From CAWGCE01 sp964480915 (GTDB lineage Bacteria; Planctomycetota; Planctomycetia; Pirellulales; Pirellulaceae), in assembly GCA_964480915.1 (NCBI GenBank), contig CAYZRS010000013.1:1-64000 (forward strand): a stretch of DNA of 64,000 nt, in the 5' to 3' direction. Positions 7,367 to 16,747 of the stretch are shown one piece after another. The position numbers and the translations under genes were made by a program. Each line of letters begins with the position of its first letter. The first letter of the stretch is position 1. A model generated the notes under the pieces. That model saw only the letters and a list, made by a program, of their open reading frames with translations. It ran no database searches and had not been told where the DNA came from.

Positions 7367-9712
7367 ATGAGTCAAGTAAACGGGCGAGCAGTGAACCAGG
7401 AAAGTGATGTTCAGGAACAACTCACCGACCTCGTCGGCGTGCTCATGCGACATCCGGGCGTTGTCGCCGCGACGCTCTTGATCACGATGGTGCTTGGTCT
7501 GCTGTACTTCTTGAAGGCGCCGCGTACTTACGAATCGACGTCCGACATCTTGATCGTCACGAAGCACTTCTCGGGTTTCAACACCGAAGGTGATTCGGAA
7601 CAAGCAGCTTACGACAAGACGATCGAAACGCATGCCCTGATGGTGGCCAGCCCGCTGATCGTCGGTCGTGCCGTGAAAGATCACGAACTCTTGTCGCTGG
7701 AGACTCTTTCGGAGGAGGACGATCCGGTGAAGGCGATCATCGACGAACTGACCGTCGATATTAAGCAAGAAAACACCACGGTCATTTCACTCAGCTACCG
7801 CTCAGGCAACGAATACGACTGTCAAAAAGTCGTCCAAGCTCTCAACGACACCTATTCCGCATTCCTCGGTGAGTCGAACCAGAAGGTAGGCCGCGAGATG
7901 TACGACCTCATCGCGAAAGCGAATGAGGAACTCTCGGCACAGCTACTTACCATCGACGAAGACTACCAGACCTTCCGCAAGACGGCTCCGCCGATGTATT
8001 GGCAAGAAGGGCAGGGTGTCAATGTGCACCATGAACGTCAAGCACGCATCGAAGCAGCACGCCAAGAATTCATGGTGGAACAAACGGTCCTCCGCGCCAA
8101 ACTGGCGGCACTTTCCAAAGTCATCACGGCCGGCAGCGTCAGCCGAGATGCGATCCGCTACGAAGCGCTTTCTCAACTGAATCTTGATGAAGATTATTCT
8201 CGTTGGAGAAAGTTTGAAATGGAGGAGAAGGAGCAGTTTGCCGAACGGGAAGCGGTTCGAGAATACGCCTCCTTGCTCGTCGGTGAATACGTTCGATTGT
8301 ACGTCGAACAAAGCAGTTTGCTCGATGAGTACGGCGAAGGGCACCCAAAATTGAATTCGGTCGTCAAGCGACGATCGCAAGTCAAGAAAATGCTGAACGG
8401 GATGCTCGAAAACCAGATGGCGATCAATAGCGTCATCCTCAACGACCAGGAGCAATCGCAGGAAGAGGACGACTACGTTGAAATCTACATCCAAAGCCTC
8501 ACCGACCGATTACAAATCTTGGATTCACAGATCGCGCAACTCGATCGTGATTTCAACATGGAACAGAACAAAGCCAGCATGATGCAGGAATTTTTGCTGG
8601 AAGATGAAACATTCCGTTCAAACAAAGAACGCACCGAACACTTACACAAAGAGGTGGTCGCTCGGCTGAAAGAAATCGATCTCGTTCGTGATTACGGCGG
8701 CGACACCATGACGGTCACGGCACCACCCCTTGTCGGTGAGAAAGTCTCCCCGCGTCTTTTGGTCGTGTTGGCCGGCAGTTTGATCCTCGGAACGCTGCTC
8801 GGTGCTTGCGTGGCCTGGGGTATCGATGCTTCGGAACGAACTTTCCGCAGCACCAAGGAAATCCGCCAATCGCTGGGCGTCCCCGTCGTCGGTGCCATCC
8901 CTCCGATGGAGAAAAGCGAGTTGGTGGTCAGCCGGGAATATCCGTCGTTCGCCGGATCGTTGGCGACCGTGCATCGCGAATCGTCCGCCGTGGCCGAAGC
9001 GTTCCGTGGCGTGCGGACCAATCTGTATTTCAGTACTTCGACGTTGAATCAAAAGGTGATTCAAATCACGAGTCCGCTGCCGGGCGACGGAAAATCGACC
9101 GTCACGGCCAACTTGGCTGTTTCGATCGCCAAGTCGGGTAAGCGAGTTCTTGTGATTGATGCCGACTTCCGCCGTCCGACCATGGACAAGCTGCTAGGAC
9201 TGCAGTCGGAACCCGAATTTGGCTTGGCGGCTGCGATTTCAGGTGCCGCGACGCCACAGCAAGCGGCTCAGAAAACTCAAATCGAAAATCTCTACTTCCT
9301 GCCCGTGCTCGAACGACCGCGACAACCATCGGAACTACTCAGCACCCCTGAGTTTGCCGCGCTGATCGAACAGTATCGTGAACAATTCGACTTTATCTTG
9401 ATCGATACGCCTCCCATTCTGGCGGTCTCCGATCCAAGCATCATCGCTGCTCGTGCCGATGGCATTCTGCTAACGATGCGAATTCGCAAGGGCGTTCAAG
9501 TGACGGCTGCTCGATCGATGGAAGTCCTGAACAGCCTTGAAGCCAACGTCATCGGCGTCGTAGCAAACGGCTGGGAAACGAGTACCGAGTACGGATACGG
9601 ATATGGTTACGGTTACGGCAGCTACCAGCCAACCAATGGCAAAGCCGCGACGAACGGCAATGGCAAGGGACGCATCCCTCTTCGCAAACCTCTTGTCAGT
9701 TCCCGTAGCTAA
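7367..9712 (+). CDS. Polysaccharide biosynthesis tyrosine autokinase (Wzc/BY-kinase)
   Basis: 781 residues from ATG 7367 (AGAGG eight bases upstream). The order is an N-terminal Wzz chain-length domain with a membrane helix near residues 28-48, a long periplasmic coiled-coil section, a second membrane helix near residues 460-485, and a cytoplasmic BY-kinase domain. The kinase has Walker A PLPGDGKST (about 570-578), Walker A' VLVIDADFRRP and Walker B FILIDTPP. The C-terminal tail carries the expected tyrosine cluster, with alternating Tyr-Gly, for autophosphorylation. The enzyme couples ATP-dependent tyrosine phosphorylation cycling to polysaccharide chain length and export through the Wza-like channel. 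N-terminal Wzz and C-terminal kinase are fused, as in proteobacterial Wzc rather than split Firmicutes CapA/CapB. Confidence 0.93.
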   Translation: MSQVNGRAVNQESDVQEQLTDLVGVLMRHPGVVAATLLITMVLGLLYFLKAPRTYESTSDILIVTKHFSGFNTEGDSEQAAYDKTIETHALMVASPLIVGRAVKDHELLSLETLSEEDDPVKAIIDELTVDIKQENTTVISLSYRSGNEYDCQKVVQALNDTYSAFLGESNQKVGREMYDLIAKANEELSAQLLTIDEDYQTFRKTAPPMYWQEGQGVNVHHERQARIEAARQEFMVEQTVLRAKLAALSKVITAGSVSRDAIRYEALSQLNLDEDYSRWRKFEMEEKEQFAEREAVREYASLLVGEYVRLYVEQSSLLDEYGEGHPKLNSVVKRRSQVKKMLNGMLENQMAINSVILNDQEQSQEEDDYVEIYIQSLTDRLQILDSQIAQLDRDFNMEQNKASMMQEFLLEDETFRSNKERTEHLHKEVVARLKEIDLVRDYGGDTMTVTAPPLVGEKVSPRLLVVLAGSLILGTLLGACVAWGIDASERTFRSTKEIRQSLGVPVVGAIPPMEKSELVVSREYPSFAGSLATVHRESSAVAEAFRGVRTNLYFSTSTLNQKVIQITSPLPGDGKSTVTANLAVSIAKSGKRVLVIDADFRRPTMDKLLGLQSEPEFGLAAAISGAATPQQAAQKTQIENLYFLPVLERPRQPSELLSTPEFAALIEQYREQFDFILIDTPPILAVSDPSIIAARADGILLTMRIRKGVQVTAARSMEVLNSLEANVIGVVANGWETSTEYGYGYGYGYGSYQPTNGKAATNGNGKGRIPLRKPLVSSRS

Positions 9713-9740
9713 CTCATTGAAAAAACCACTGGTCGCCAGC

Positions 9741-11777
9741 ATGCTTAAACCTGATTCCAATCTTTCGAACGGTGCACCGGCTCAGCCGCCAACCCCATTG
9801 CCGCCCAGTGCCGCACCGGGAACTTGGTTTGCATTCTTGCTGAGGCATCGAGTCTGGTTGCTCGCCTTTGGGCATCTGATCATTTTTGCGACCGCCTACT
9901 TGTTTGCATTTGGGCTCCGTTTCGATTTTCAAATTCCATTGCACCAATCGCGGCAACTATGGGCAAGCCTGCCCACGATTCTGTTGGTCAAATTGACCAC
10001 GTTCTACATGATTGGTCATTTTCATGGTTGGTGGCGATACGTCACATTCGCCGATCTTGTGGCGCTGATGAAAGCGTCCGTCTTCAGCCTGCTTGTGTTG
10101 GTTTTGATTAACTCGTTCCTTTTCGAAGGGATGATCCCTCGATTCGTCCTGACGGTCGACTGCCTAGTAACAGCACTCGTCATTGGTGCCCTTCGCGCCA
10201 GCTGGCGGCTGTGCCGGGAACAGAATTACTTCAACAAGGTGGAGCGTCGATATTCGATTGTCATCGGTGCCGATCACCGCAGTGGCCTCATGGCTCATCA
10301 GATCCACTCACATCCCGACCTTCCCTACCGAGTTGTCGGATTCCTGGACGAGAATCGAGCGAAGCACGGTACGCGTCTCGGTGGCATCCCGGTCCTTGGA
10401 AAACTCGACGATCTAAATTCGGTTGCCTCGACGCTGAATGCGACCGATGTCTTGGTCGCCTCCGATGGACTGGCAGGCAACGATCTTCGCAAGCTGATGG
10501 ATTCGTGCGAAGCCAACCAGCTGCAGCTGAAAATCGTTCCATCTCTCGTCAACCAATTTACGGACGGGCAATCGCTGCCGATTCGTGATGTGGAAATCAA
10601 CGACCTCCTGCAGCGTGATCCGATCGAACTGGATATGGACAAGATCGCTGCCGACGTCGCCGGAAAAACGGTCATGGTCACCGGCGCGGGCGGAAGTATC
10701 GGTTCCGAACTTTGCCGACAATTGCTCCAATTCGCACCGGGGACCTTAATCCTCGTGGAGCGAGGCGAAAACAGCCTGTTCCTGATCAACAACGAATTGG
10801 CAAGAAAATCGCAAGGAGTCGACATCAAGCCGATCGTGGCGGATGTCTTAGAAGAGGCTCGCATGCGAACCATCTTTAGCGAGCATCGTCCCGACTTTGT
10901 CTTCCACGCAGCGGCTCACAAGCACGTCGGCTTGATGGAAGGTAACAGTGGGGAGTGCGTACGGAACAACGTGCTGGGAACCCGGTGCGTCGCCGATCTG
11001 GCCCACGAATTCAAAGCTCTGAAGTTCGTCCTGATTTCCACCGACAAGGCGGTGAATCCGACCAGCGTCATGGGCGCCTCAAAACAGATTGCCGAACGAT
11101 ACATTCATACGATGGCCCAGCACTCGGAAACAGCCTTTGTCGTTGTCCGATTTGGGAATGTCCTCGGCTCTAACGGCAGTGTTGTGCCGCTCTTTCAGCA
11201 GCAGATTCGGCGTGGCGGCCCCGTGACGGTCACCGACGAGCGGATGACACGATTCTTCATGACCATTCCCGAAGCGTCACAATTGGTTCTGCAAGCGGCC
11301 GCCATGGGTTCCGGTGGCGAAATTTTCGTCTTGGAAATGGGCGACCAAATCTACATCGTCGATCTGGCAAAGGACTTGATCCGTCTTTCCGGTCTGCCCA
11401 CGGGCACGGTCAAAATCGACTTTGTCGGCATCCGTCCCGGAGAGAAACTCTACGAAGAACTCTACAACGACGAAGAACAGATGCTGGAAACGTCGCATCC
11501 CAAAGTTCGTGCCGCCTACCATCGACCCTATTCTACCGAATCGGTACTCCAATCGATTTCCGACTTAAGCGAAACGTTGGAACAGGGCGACGCCGTTGTG
11601 CGTCAAATGTTAAAACGGATCGTTCCTGAGTACAGTTACCCGATGCCGGCGTCGATAAACCAAAAGAACGACCAAACGGCCGACAACGACGCCGGATTCG
11701 AAGAGGCGACCCGCCTGAACGAACATAAGAATGGCAACTTGCCCGTCGAAAACGGCAGGATACCGTTTCCCAAGTAA
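9741..11777 (+). CDS. Membrane-bound nucleotide-sugar dehydratase (FlaA1/WbpM/CapD family)
   Basis: 678 residues from ATG 9741; a longer in-frame start at 9603 would overlap the kinase gene by 110 bases and lacks support. The N-terminus has about four membrane helices (roughly residues 35-150), then a CoA-binding-like Rossmann domain, then the C-terminal extended-SDR domain. The SDR domain shows the NAD-binding TGAGGSIGSE (from residue 314) and STDKAVNPTSVMGASK. The usual SDR catalytic Tyr is Met (Met444, with Lys448), as is characteristic of WbpM-type UDP-GlcNAc 4,6-dehydratases. It probably makes a UDP-4-keto-6-deoxy-hexosamine precursor for this polysaccharide. The exact substrate cannot be read from the sequence. 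Confidence 0.9.
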   Translation: MLKPDSNLSNGAPAQPPTPLPPSAAPGTWFAFLLRHRVWLLAFGHLIIFATAYLFAFGLRFDFQIPLHQSRQLWASLPTILLVKLTTFYMIGHFHGWWRYVTFADLVALMKASVFSLLVLVLINSFLFEGMIPRFVLTVDCLVTALVIGALRASWRLCREQNYFNKVERRYSIVIGADHRSGLMAHQIHSHPDLPYRVVGFLDENRAKHGTRLGGIPVLGKLDDLNSVASTLNATDVLVASDGLAGNDLRKLMDSCEANQLQLKIVPSLVNQFTDGQSLPIRDVEINDLLQRDPIELDMDKIAADVAGKTVMVTGAGGSIGSELCRQLLQFAPGTLILVERGENSLFLINNELARKSQGVDIKPIVADVLEEARMRTIFSEHRPDFVFHAAAHKHVGLMEGNSGECVRNNVLGTRCVADLAHEFKALKFVLISTDKAVNPTSVMGASKQIAERYIHTMAQHSETAFVVVRFGNVLGSNGSVVPLFQQQIRRGGPVTVTDERMTRFFMTIPEASQLVLQAAAMGSGGEIFVLEMGDQIYIVDLAKDLIRLSGLPTGTVKIDFVGIRPGEKLYEELYNDEEQMLETSHPKVRAAYHRPYSTESVLQSISDLSETLEQGDAVVRQMLKRIVPEYSYPMPASINQKNDQTADNDAGFEEATRLNEHKNGNLPVENGRIPFPK

Positions 11778-11862
11778 TCTTGAGCCAACCATTCGCCCTC
11801 ATGTCATCGATGACTGCCTCGGGGCGTGTTTCTTGTAGTATCTGGCCGTAGGAGCCACGCAC

Positions 11863-12558
11863 GTGAGCGGTTCTCTTTTTGTGTTCAGTGGACTCGATGG
11901 TGCCGGGAAGTCAACGCAAATTGACCTCTTGGCCGATCACCTGCGAATGCAACAGGGACGCCGCGTCGAAATCCTCTGGTCGCGAGGAGGCTACACGCCA
12001 GGCATGCTGTTGCTCAAACGAGTGCTGCGTTCCGGAGCCCGTCTCGTCGGAAAAAAAAACGTCGCCAAATCCGGGCGCAGTCGCGAACGGACCGCCGCTT
12101 TCGGCAACGACAAAGTTCGCTGGTGTTGGCAGTCCCTGGCGATCCTGGATCTCCTATTGCTTTATGGAATATGGATGCGTTTTAAGCTCTGGACTGGAAC
12201 GACCGTCATCTGTGACAGATATTGGCAGGATACCGACCTAGATTTCCAGCTGAATTTCCCGCGCGACAGGGTATCGAAACGTCTCTTGTGGAGATGCTTG
12301 CAAACGTTCAGTCCGACCGCGAAAGCTGGCTTCCTGCTGTTGATTCCCGTTGACGAATCTCAACGCCGCTCTCAATTGAAGAACGAACCATTTCCCGACA
12401 GCGCAGAAACGCTTGCGAAGCGTTTGAAACACTACCAAGGGTTCCGCGAAACCGATCCCAGTTGGCACACGATCGACGGAACCCAGTCGATCTCCGACGT
12501 CGCGATCGAGATTCGATCGATTGCTGTTCAGCAGCCTCAAGACAAGGTGACTTGCTGA
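11863..12558 (+). CDS. Thymidylate-kinase-like P-loop protein
   Basis: 231 residues from GTG 11863, with AGGAG (11850-11854) at eight bases. The N-terminal P-loop GLDGAGKST (residues 10-18) is typical of dTMP kinases, and ICDRYWQDTDLDFQL provides the DRY-like block. However, a Lys/Arg-rich insertion lies near residues 55-85 and the core is diverged from housekeeping Tmk. Its stop overlaps the ATG of the APH-fold kinase by one base (TGATG), so the two are translationally coupled. In this setting it is more likely a small-molecule or sugar kinase of the polysaccharide pathway than the cell's essential dTMP kinase. The substrate is not known. Confidence 0.75.
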   Translation: MSGSLFVFSGLDGAGKSTQIDLLADHLRMQQGRRVEILWSRGGYTPGMLLLKRVLRSGARLVGKKNVAKSGRSRERTAAFGNDKVRWCWQSLAILDLLLLYGIWMRFKLWTGTTVICDRYWQDTDLDFQLNFPRDRVSKRLLWRCLQTFSPTAKAGFLLLIPVDESQRRSQLKNEPFPDSAETLAKRLKHYQGFRETDPSWHTIDGTQSISDVAIEIRSIAVQQPQDKVTC

Positions 12559-13760
12559 TGCGAATTAGTCACCTTCGACAACGCGAACCGATCGAACAGA
12601 TTGTCGCCGACACGTTGTCCAAATTTTGGACCAGTCGCTTCCAGTCCGACTACTCAGCCGACTTTTCAAGTGCGCCCCCAAGCGCCAACTCGACCCCATG
12701 GGTTTGCAACGCTTGGCTGAATATCATCTTTCCACCGAACGCACGACAGGACGCATTCGAACCGATCCTCCGAGAATACTCGCGCAGTACCGTTGCTTGG
12801 CGACGACCGCTGCAGAAGCTGTACGTGCGGCTAGCGACGCACCGATCCCTGGCCAAGCTACTAGGGCATGGCACGATGAATCTGAATCGGGTGCTACCGG
12901 ATCAAGAAGATACGATCGTCGTCCCTGGTAACAACAAGGTTCGCATCCTGATGCGTGCGCAGGGCTGCTGCTATGGCCTGTTGAAGCGCGATTTCCCCAG
13001 AGAGCGATACTTGTGCGAACTCGACGCCAGAACCGCAGCTTTCGCCGCCGGCGTCCAAGTTCCGGCCCTGCTGGAACGCAATGATGCGGCGGGCTGGTTT
13101 CGCGAAGCCTACATCGCCGCCACGCCCATCAATCGACTCGCAAGCAGCGAAGATCAAGCACAGGCGGCGCAGGAAGCGGCAGCGAGCCTCAGTCAGCTCA
13201 CACTTGGTTCGCGAGAGACCATTTCGACAGCAGCCTACATCGATCGGTGCGTGACATTTGCGAAAACGAGCCTCGCGGGCAACGAATTGTTCACGTCCAA
13301 CATCGAAAGGTTGCTTCAATCGTTGTTGGCGCATCTCTCAGAACGCATCCGCCGGGACGGCGCCAGTGAACTGACCACGTCGGCAACGCATGGCGATTTT
13401 CAACCGGCCAACATTTTGGTCAACGATCAAACGTGGATCATTGATTGGGAATACGCGGCTCGACGGCAAGCCGACTTTGATGCCATCACCTATATGTCGG
13501 GAGCCCGCTCTCCCTCAGGACTCGCGGCACGACTCGCCTCACTCGTCGCCCGGCTATCGCCTGAGCAGGAAGCGTTGGTCACGGCCTTTGGTCGCCCCGG
13601 AATCGACTGGCGTCATGCCGACGAACGCCAGTCGGCCGTCGATATTTACCTCTTGGAAGAGCTATGCTTTCACATCCAGGAAAACGACAATCCGATCTTC
13701 CGTAAATTGAATCATGGCTTCGACGAATTCGTCAACGAACTCGAGGCTTGGCTGGCATGA
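12558..13760 (+). CDS. Aminoglycoside phosphotransferase (APH)-fold kinase
   Basis: 400 residues from ATG 12558, overlapping the stop of the preceding kinase gene. The C-terminal half carries the APH/choline kinase signatures: catalytic HGDFQPANILV (His278, Asp280, Asn285) and metal-binding IIDWEYA (Asp296). The N-terminal lobe is weakly conserved and lacks an obvious Gly-rich loop. Such kinases phosphorylate small hydroxyl compounds, including sugars and choline. Its stop overlaps the start of the next glycosyltransferase (ATGA), making a three-gene coupled block. A sugar, polyol or lipid head-group substrate tied to the exopolysaccharide is the natural inference; drug resistance is not suggested by the context. 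Confidence 0.75.
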   Translation: MRISHLRQREPIEQIVADTLSKFWTSRFQSDYSADFSSAPPSANSTPWVCNAWLNIIFPPNARQDAFEPILREYSRSTVAWRRPLQKLYVRLATHRSLAKLLGHGTMNLNRVLPDQEDTIVVPGNNKVRILMRAQGCCYGLLKRDFPRERYLCELDARTAAFAAGVQVPALLERNDAAGWFREAYIAATPINRLASSEDQAQAAQEAAASLSQLTLGSRETISTAAYIDRCVTFAKTSLAGNELFTSNIERLLQSLLAHLSERIRRDGASELTTSATHGDFQPANILVNDQTWIIDWEYAARRQADFDAITYMSGARSPSGLAARLASLVARLSPEQEALVTAFGRPGIDWRHADERQSAVDIYLLEELCFHIQENDNPIFRKLNHGFDEFVNELEAWLA

Positions 13761-14980
13761 GGCATCAAGAATCACCACCTCAGCGATTGATCGTGCTGAA
13801 CCAAATGGCCGGTCCTCTCACGTGGGAACTGGCCGAAGACCTTGCCCATAGCGGCTGGTCGATCGAATTGCTCACCGGACACCCGGACACCTTGGCCAAA
13901 GGTTCGCAGCCGAATCTCAACGTGTTTCGCTCATTCCGGTATCGGCGCGGCAGCATGTTCCTACGTTCGATTTGCTGGACCTGCTACATGGTCCATGCTT
14001 TTTTTTGGCTCTGGCGTTGGCCGAAAGAGGTGCCGCTGCTCATCTTCTCGAACCCTCCGATGCTGGCCTGGGTTGCCGCGACGATGCACCGACTTCGCGG
14101 AACACAATTCGTTGTCATGGTCCACGACATCTATCCCGAGTTGCCGGTGCGCATGGGAAAACTAAAACGAGACGGTATCGTCGAGCGGGCCTGGAGCCGT
14201 TGGAATCGCTGGGCCTACAACCTGGCCGATGAAGTCCTGACGCTGGGCGAATACATGTCCCGAGTGGTCCAAACGCAGTTTGACGTCGCGACGACAACAG
14301 CCGGTAAGGTGCACGTTATCTATCCCTGGGCCGACACGGACCGAATTCGACCTTTGCCCAAAGAGCAAAACCCATTTGCAGTAAAACATGACCAGGCAAA
14401 CAAGCTTACGGTCATGTACTCGGGCAACATGGGTCTGGGGCACGACCTAGAAACGATGTTGGCCGCGACTCGACGAATCACCGACCAACAAGCTCACTTT
14501 CTGTTCATCGGCGCCGGGCCCAAATGGTCGATGATTGATGACGCGTTGCAAACCGAACAACTTGCGAACGTGACGCTTCTTTCTTGGTTGCCGGAAAAGG
14601 ACATTCCTTATTCACTAGCAACCGCCGACATTGCGATGGTCTCGCTGGAAAGCGAAGTCGCCGGTTTGGCCATCCCGAGCAAGGCGTTCTATTCACTTGC
14701 CGCGGGAACTCCACTCATCGTGATCTCGGACGAAGAGACCGAGCTTGCGTGCCTTGTTCAGGAACATCAGTGTGGCTGGCTGGTTTCGCCCGGCGATGAG
14801 CTGGCGCTTGCACAAATCGTCCACGACATGTTGCAATTTCCCGCACGGTTGGCGCAATTCAAACGCAACGCCCGTGCCGCCTCAGAACAGATCGGCGCTC
14901 GCAGAACCAATTCGAAGCGATTCCGAGAACTCTTGGAAACGGTCACCAAAAGCCGTATCGACCACGCGCTTTCCGGCTAA
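13757..14980 (+). CDS. Glycosyltransferase family 4 protein
   Basis: 407 residues from ATG 13757, which overlaps the preceding stop (ATGA). The GT-B fold shows an N-terminal acceptor lobe with VVMVHDIYPELPVRMGKL, and a C-terminal GT4 lobe from about residue 215 (LTVMYSGNMGLGHDLETML) with FIGAGPKW and the nucleotide-sugar site region containing SLESEVAGLAIPSKAFYSLAAGTPLI. This resembles WbuB/WcaI-type transferases that act on amino-sugar intermediates. It probably adds one sugar to the lipid-linked repeat unit on the cytoplasmic face. Donor and linkage are not predictable here. Confidence 0.88.
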   Translation: MRHQESPPQRLIVLNQMAGPLTWELAEDLAHSGWSIELLTGHPDTLAKGSQPNLNVFRSFRYRRGSMFLRSICWTCYMVHAFFWLWRWPKEVPLLIFSNPPMLAWVAATMHRLRGTQFVVMVHDIYPELPVRMGKLKRDGIVERAWSRWNRWAYNLADEVLTLGEYMSRVVQTQFDVATTTAGKVHVIYPWADTDRIRPLPKEQNPFAVKHDQANKLTVMYSGNMGLGHDLETMLAATRRITDQQAHFLFIGAGPKWSMIDDALQTEQLANVTLLSWLPEKDIPYSLATADIAMVSLESEVAGLAIPSKAFYSLAAGTPLIVISDEETELACLVQEHQCGWLVSPGDELALAQIVHDMLQFPARLAQFKRNARAASEQIGARRTNSKRFRELLETVTKSRIDHALSG

Positions 14981-15028
14981 TGAGACAAGTGTCGTCTTGC
15001 GTGTGTGGTAGGCAAGATCAAGGACGGC

Positions 15029-16516
15029 CTAAGTAGCAGAACGATCTCGAATTCGAAGTAGCGTCGCCAGCACGTTGTCGACAGAATGCGAGAAAAGTAG
15101 TTTGAACAGCACGAGGGCGACCGCGGCGAAAGCGGCTCCGCGTGCCGCCAACGTCATGAACGGGTTCGGCGTCGATGGGATCAAGTAGATCACGGCAACG
15201 GCCAAGCCAGCCGAGATCACATACGGCGGCAAGAACCGACCCAAGAATGTCGGCCATCCCAGCAGGTTGCCTCGGAACAACACGATCAGTTCGATGATCG
15301 AAGCGACGCCGATGAACGCCGCCAGCCAGCGCGTGACATCGGTGATGGCGCCTCCCGTCCAAGTACCAGCGACGAATGCTGCCATGCCGAAGCCCAGACC
15401 TCTGAGTAGCACGGCCGCAGCCCACATGCGAAATCTGCCTCGAGATTGTGTCAGCATTTCGGCATAGATGGAAACCAAATGCAACGGCATCACAGCCGCT
15501 AACAACTGCATCGGAACAACCGCTGGCTCCCAACGACCGTGCCACAGAATCGCTTCCAATGGTTCTGCGACGGCGGCAAAGAGCAACATCGCGGGTGCTG
15601 CAACGACTCCCAGGAAACTGGCGCTCAAACCCAGTCCACGTGACTCTCCCTCGGAACCACTTTCCACACGCGCAAACACCGGCAAGATGACGCGACGCAG
15701 GCTCTCGCTAAATAGCATCACCATTTGAATCGTAAGCTGGTAAGCAAAGAAGTAGACGCCGACAACCTCGGTACTGACGACCAATCCGAGCACCGCATAG
15801 TCAATCTGCGTACTGACCGCTTCGGGCAGAGTTCCTGCCAGCGACCAGCAACTCTCGCTCAGAATCCGACGGCATTCAGACCAACGAAAGCGAGTTCGCC
15901 AAACGGGAATCTTCAGACTGAGCAGATAGACAACATCTTCTAGCAACGTGATCACCGCGATCGGAATCACAAAACTAAATGGTCCCCAACCGGCAAATGC
16001 TAAGCCAACCACAAGCGAATAACGAACGAGCGCCGAAACGAATTTGACGGTGGCCAGGGTTTGAAATCGGAGGTGCACCTGAAGGCCAGGCAACAAAACA
16101 ACGCGAAGCGCATTGAAGGGCAGGGTGGCAGCCAGAATCCACAACAGTTGGGCCACTTGGGGCTCGGCGTACAAAACGCTGACCGGCCGTGCAATCAGTG
16201 CTACGACTCCCCCCAGTAAAATGGATAAACCACTGGCCAGCCAGAACGCGTGACCACAATCACGATCGTATTCTTCTTTCGAAAGCCTTGCCAACCAGAG
16301 GCCGACTCCACCATCGGTACACACGCGAAAGATGTGATAAAAGGCGACGGCGTAGGCATAGACACCGAAATCGTGATCGGTCAGCAGCCAACCTAAGAGT
16401 ATCTGAGCCGCCAGCGAGATCGCCATGACGCCGATCCCTGCAGATAAGGACCAGGCAACACCGCGAGTGGCGGTCGTCAGTAGCGACGGTTCCTGATCAT
16501 TTTTTGCCAAGTTCAT
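15029..16516 (-). CDS. Lipopolysaccharide/exopolysaccharide flippase (Wzx/MATE-like)
   Basis: 495 residues with about 12-14 hydrophobic segments, beginning WSLSAGIGVMAISLAAQILLG and GVGLWLARLSKEE, the signature layout of the polysaccharide synthase/Wzx branch of the MOP superfamily. It flips lipid-linked repeat units across the inner membrane. It is the only gene of the cluster on the minus strand, convergent with the GT4 gene upstream (48-bp gap) and divergent from the next GT4 gene, so it needs its own promoter in the 231-bp gap upstream of 16516. No frameshift or truncation is apparent. Confidence 0.88.
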   Translation of the reverse strand: MNLAKNDQEPSLLTTATRGVAWSLSAGIGVMAISLAAQILLGWLLTDHDFGVYAYAVAFYHIFRVCTDGGVGLWLARLSKEEYDRDCGHAFWLASGLSILLGGVVALIARPVSVLYAEPQVAQLLWILAATLPFNALRVVLLPGLQVHLRFQTLATVKFVSALVRYSLVVGLAFAGWGPFSFVIPIAVITLLEDVVYLLSLKIPVWRTRFRWSECRRILSESCWSLAGTLPEAVSTQIDYAVLGLVVSTEVVGVYFFAYQLTIQMVMLFSESLRRVILPVFARVESGSEGESRGLGLSASFLGVVAAPAMLLFAAVAEPLEAILWHGRWEPAVVPMQLLAAVMPLHLVSIYAEMLTQSRGRFRMWAAAVLLRGLGFGMAAFVAGTWTGGAITDVTRWLAAFIGVASIIELIVLFRGNLLGWPTFLGRFLPPYVISAGLAVAVIYLIPSTPNPFMTLAARGAAFAAVALVLFKLLFSHSVDNVLATLLRIRDRSAT

Positions 16517-16747
16517 TCTCCGCCCAACCGCGCGATAGCAACTCTAGCCGCGAGAATAGCGAAATCTCCAAATCCGGACTATGCCGCTGCTATCAATCGC
16601 GCCGATGCAGAAAAGGAGAGATTGTGCGCCGGGCGACCACCTTCCCGCTGGCATTGGCGGTCGCTGGCAAAATGGCTCGTCCACCACTGCCAGGCTCGGC
16701 GCGATCTGCAAGCGACGACGGCCGAAATCGCGGAAAACGGAAGCGAC

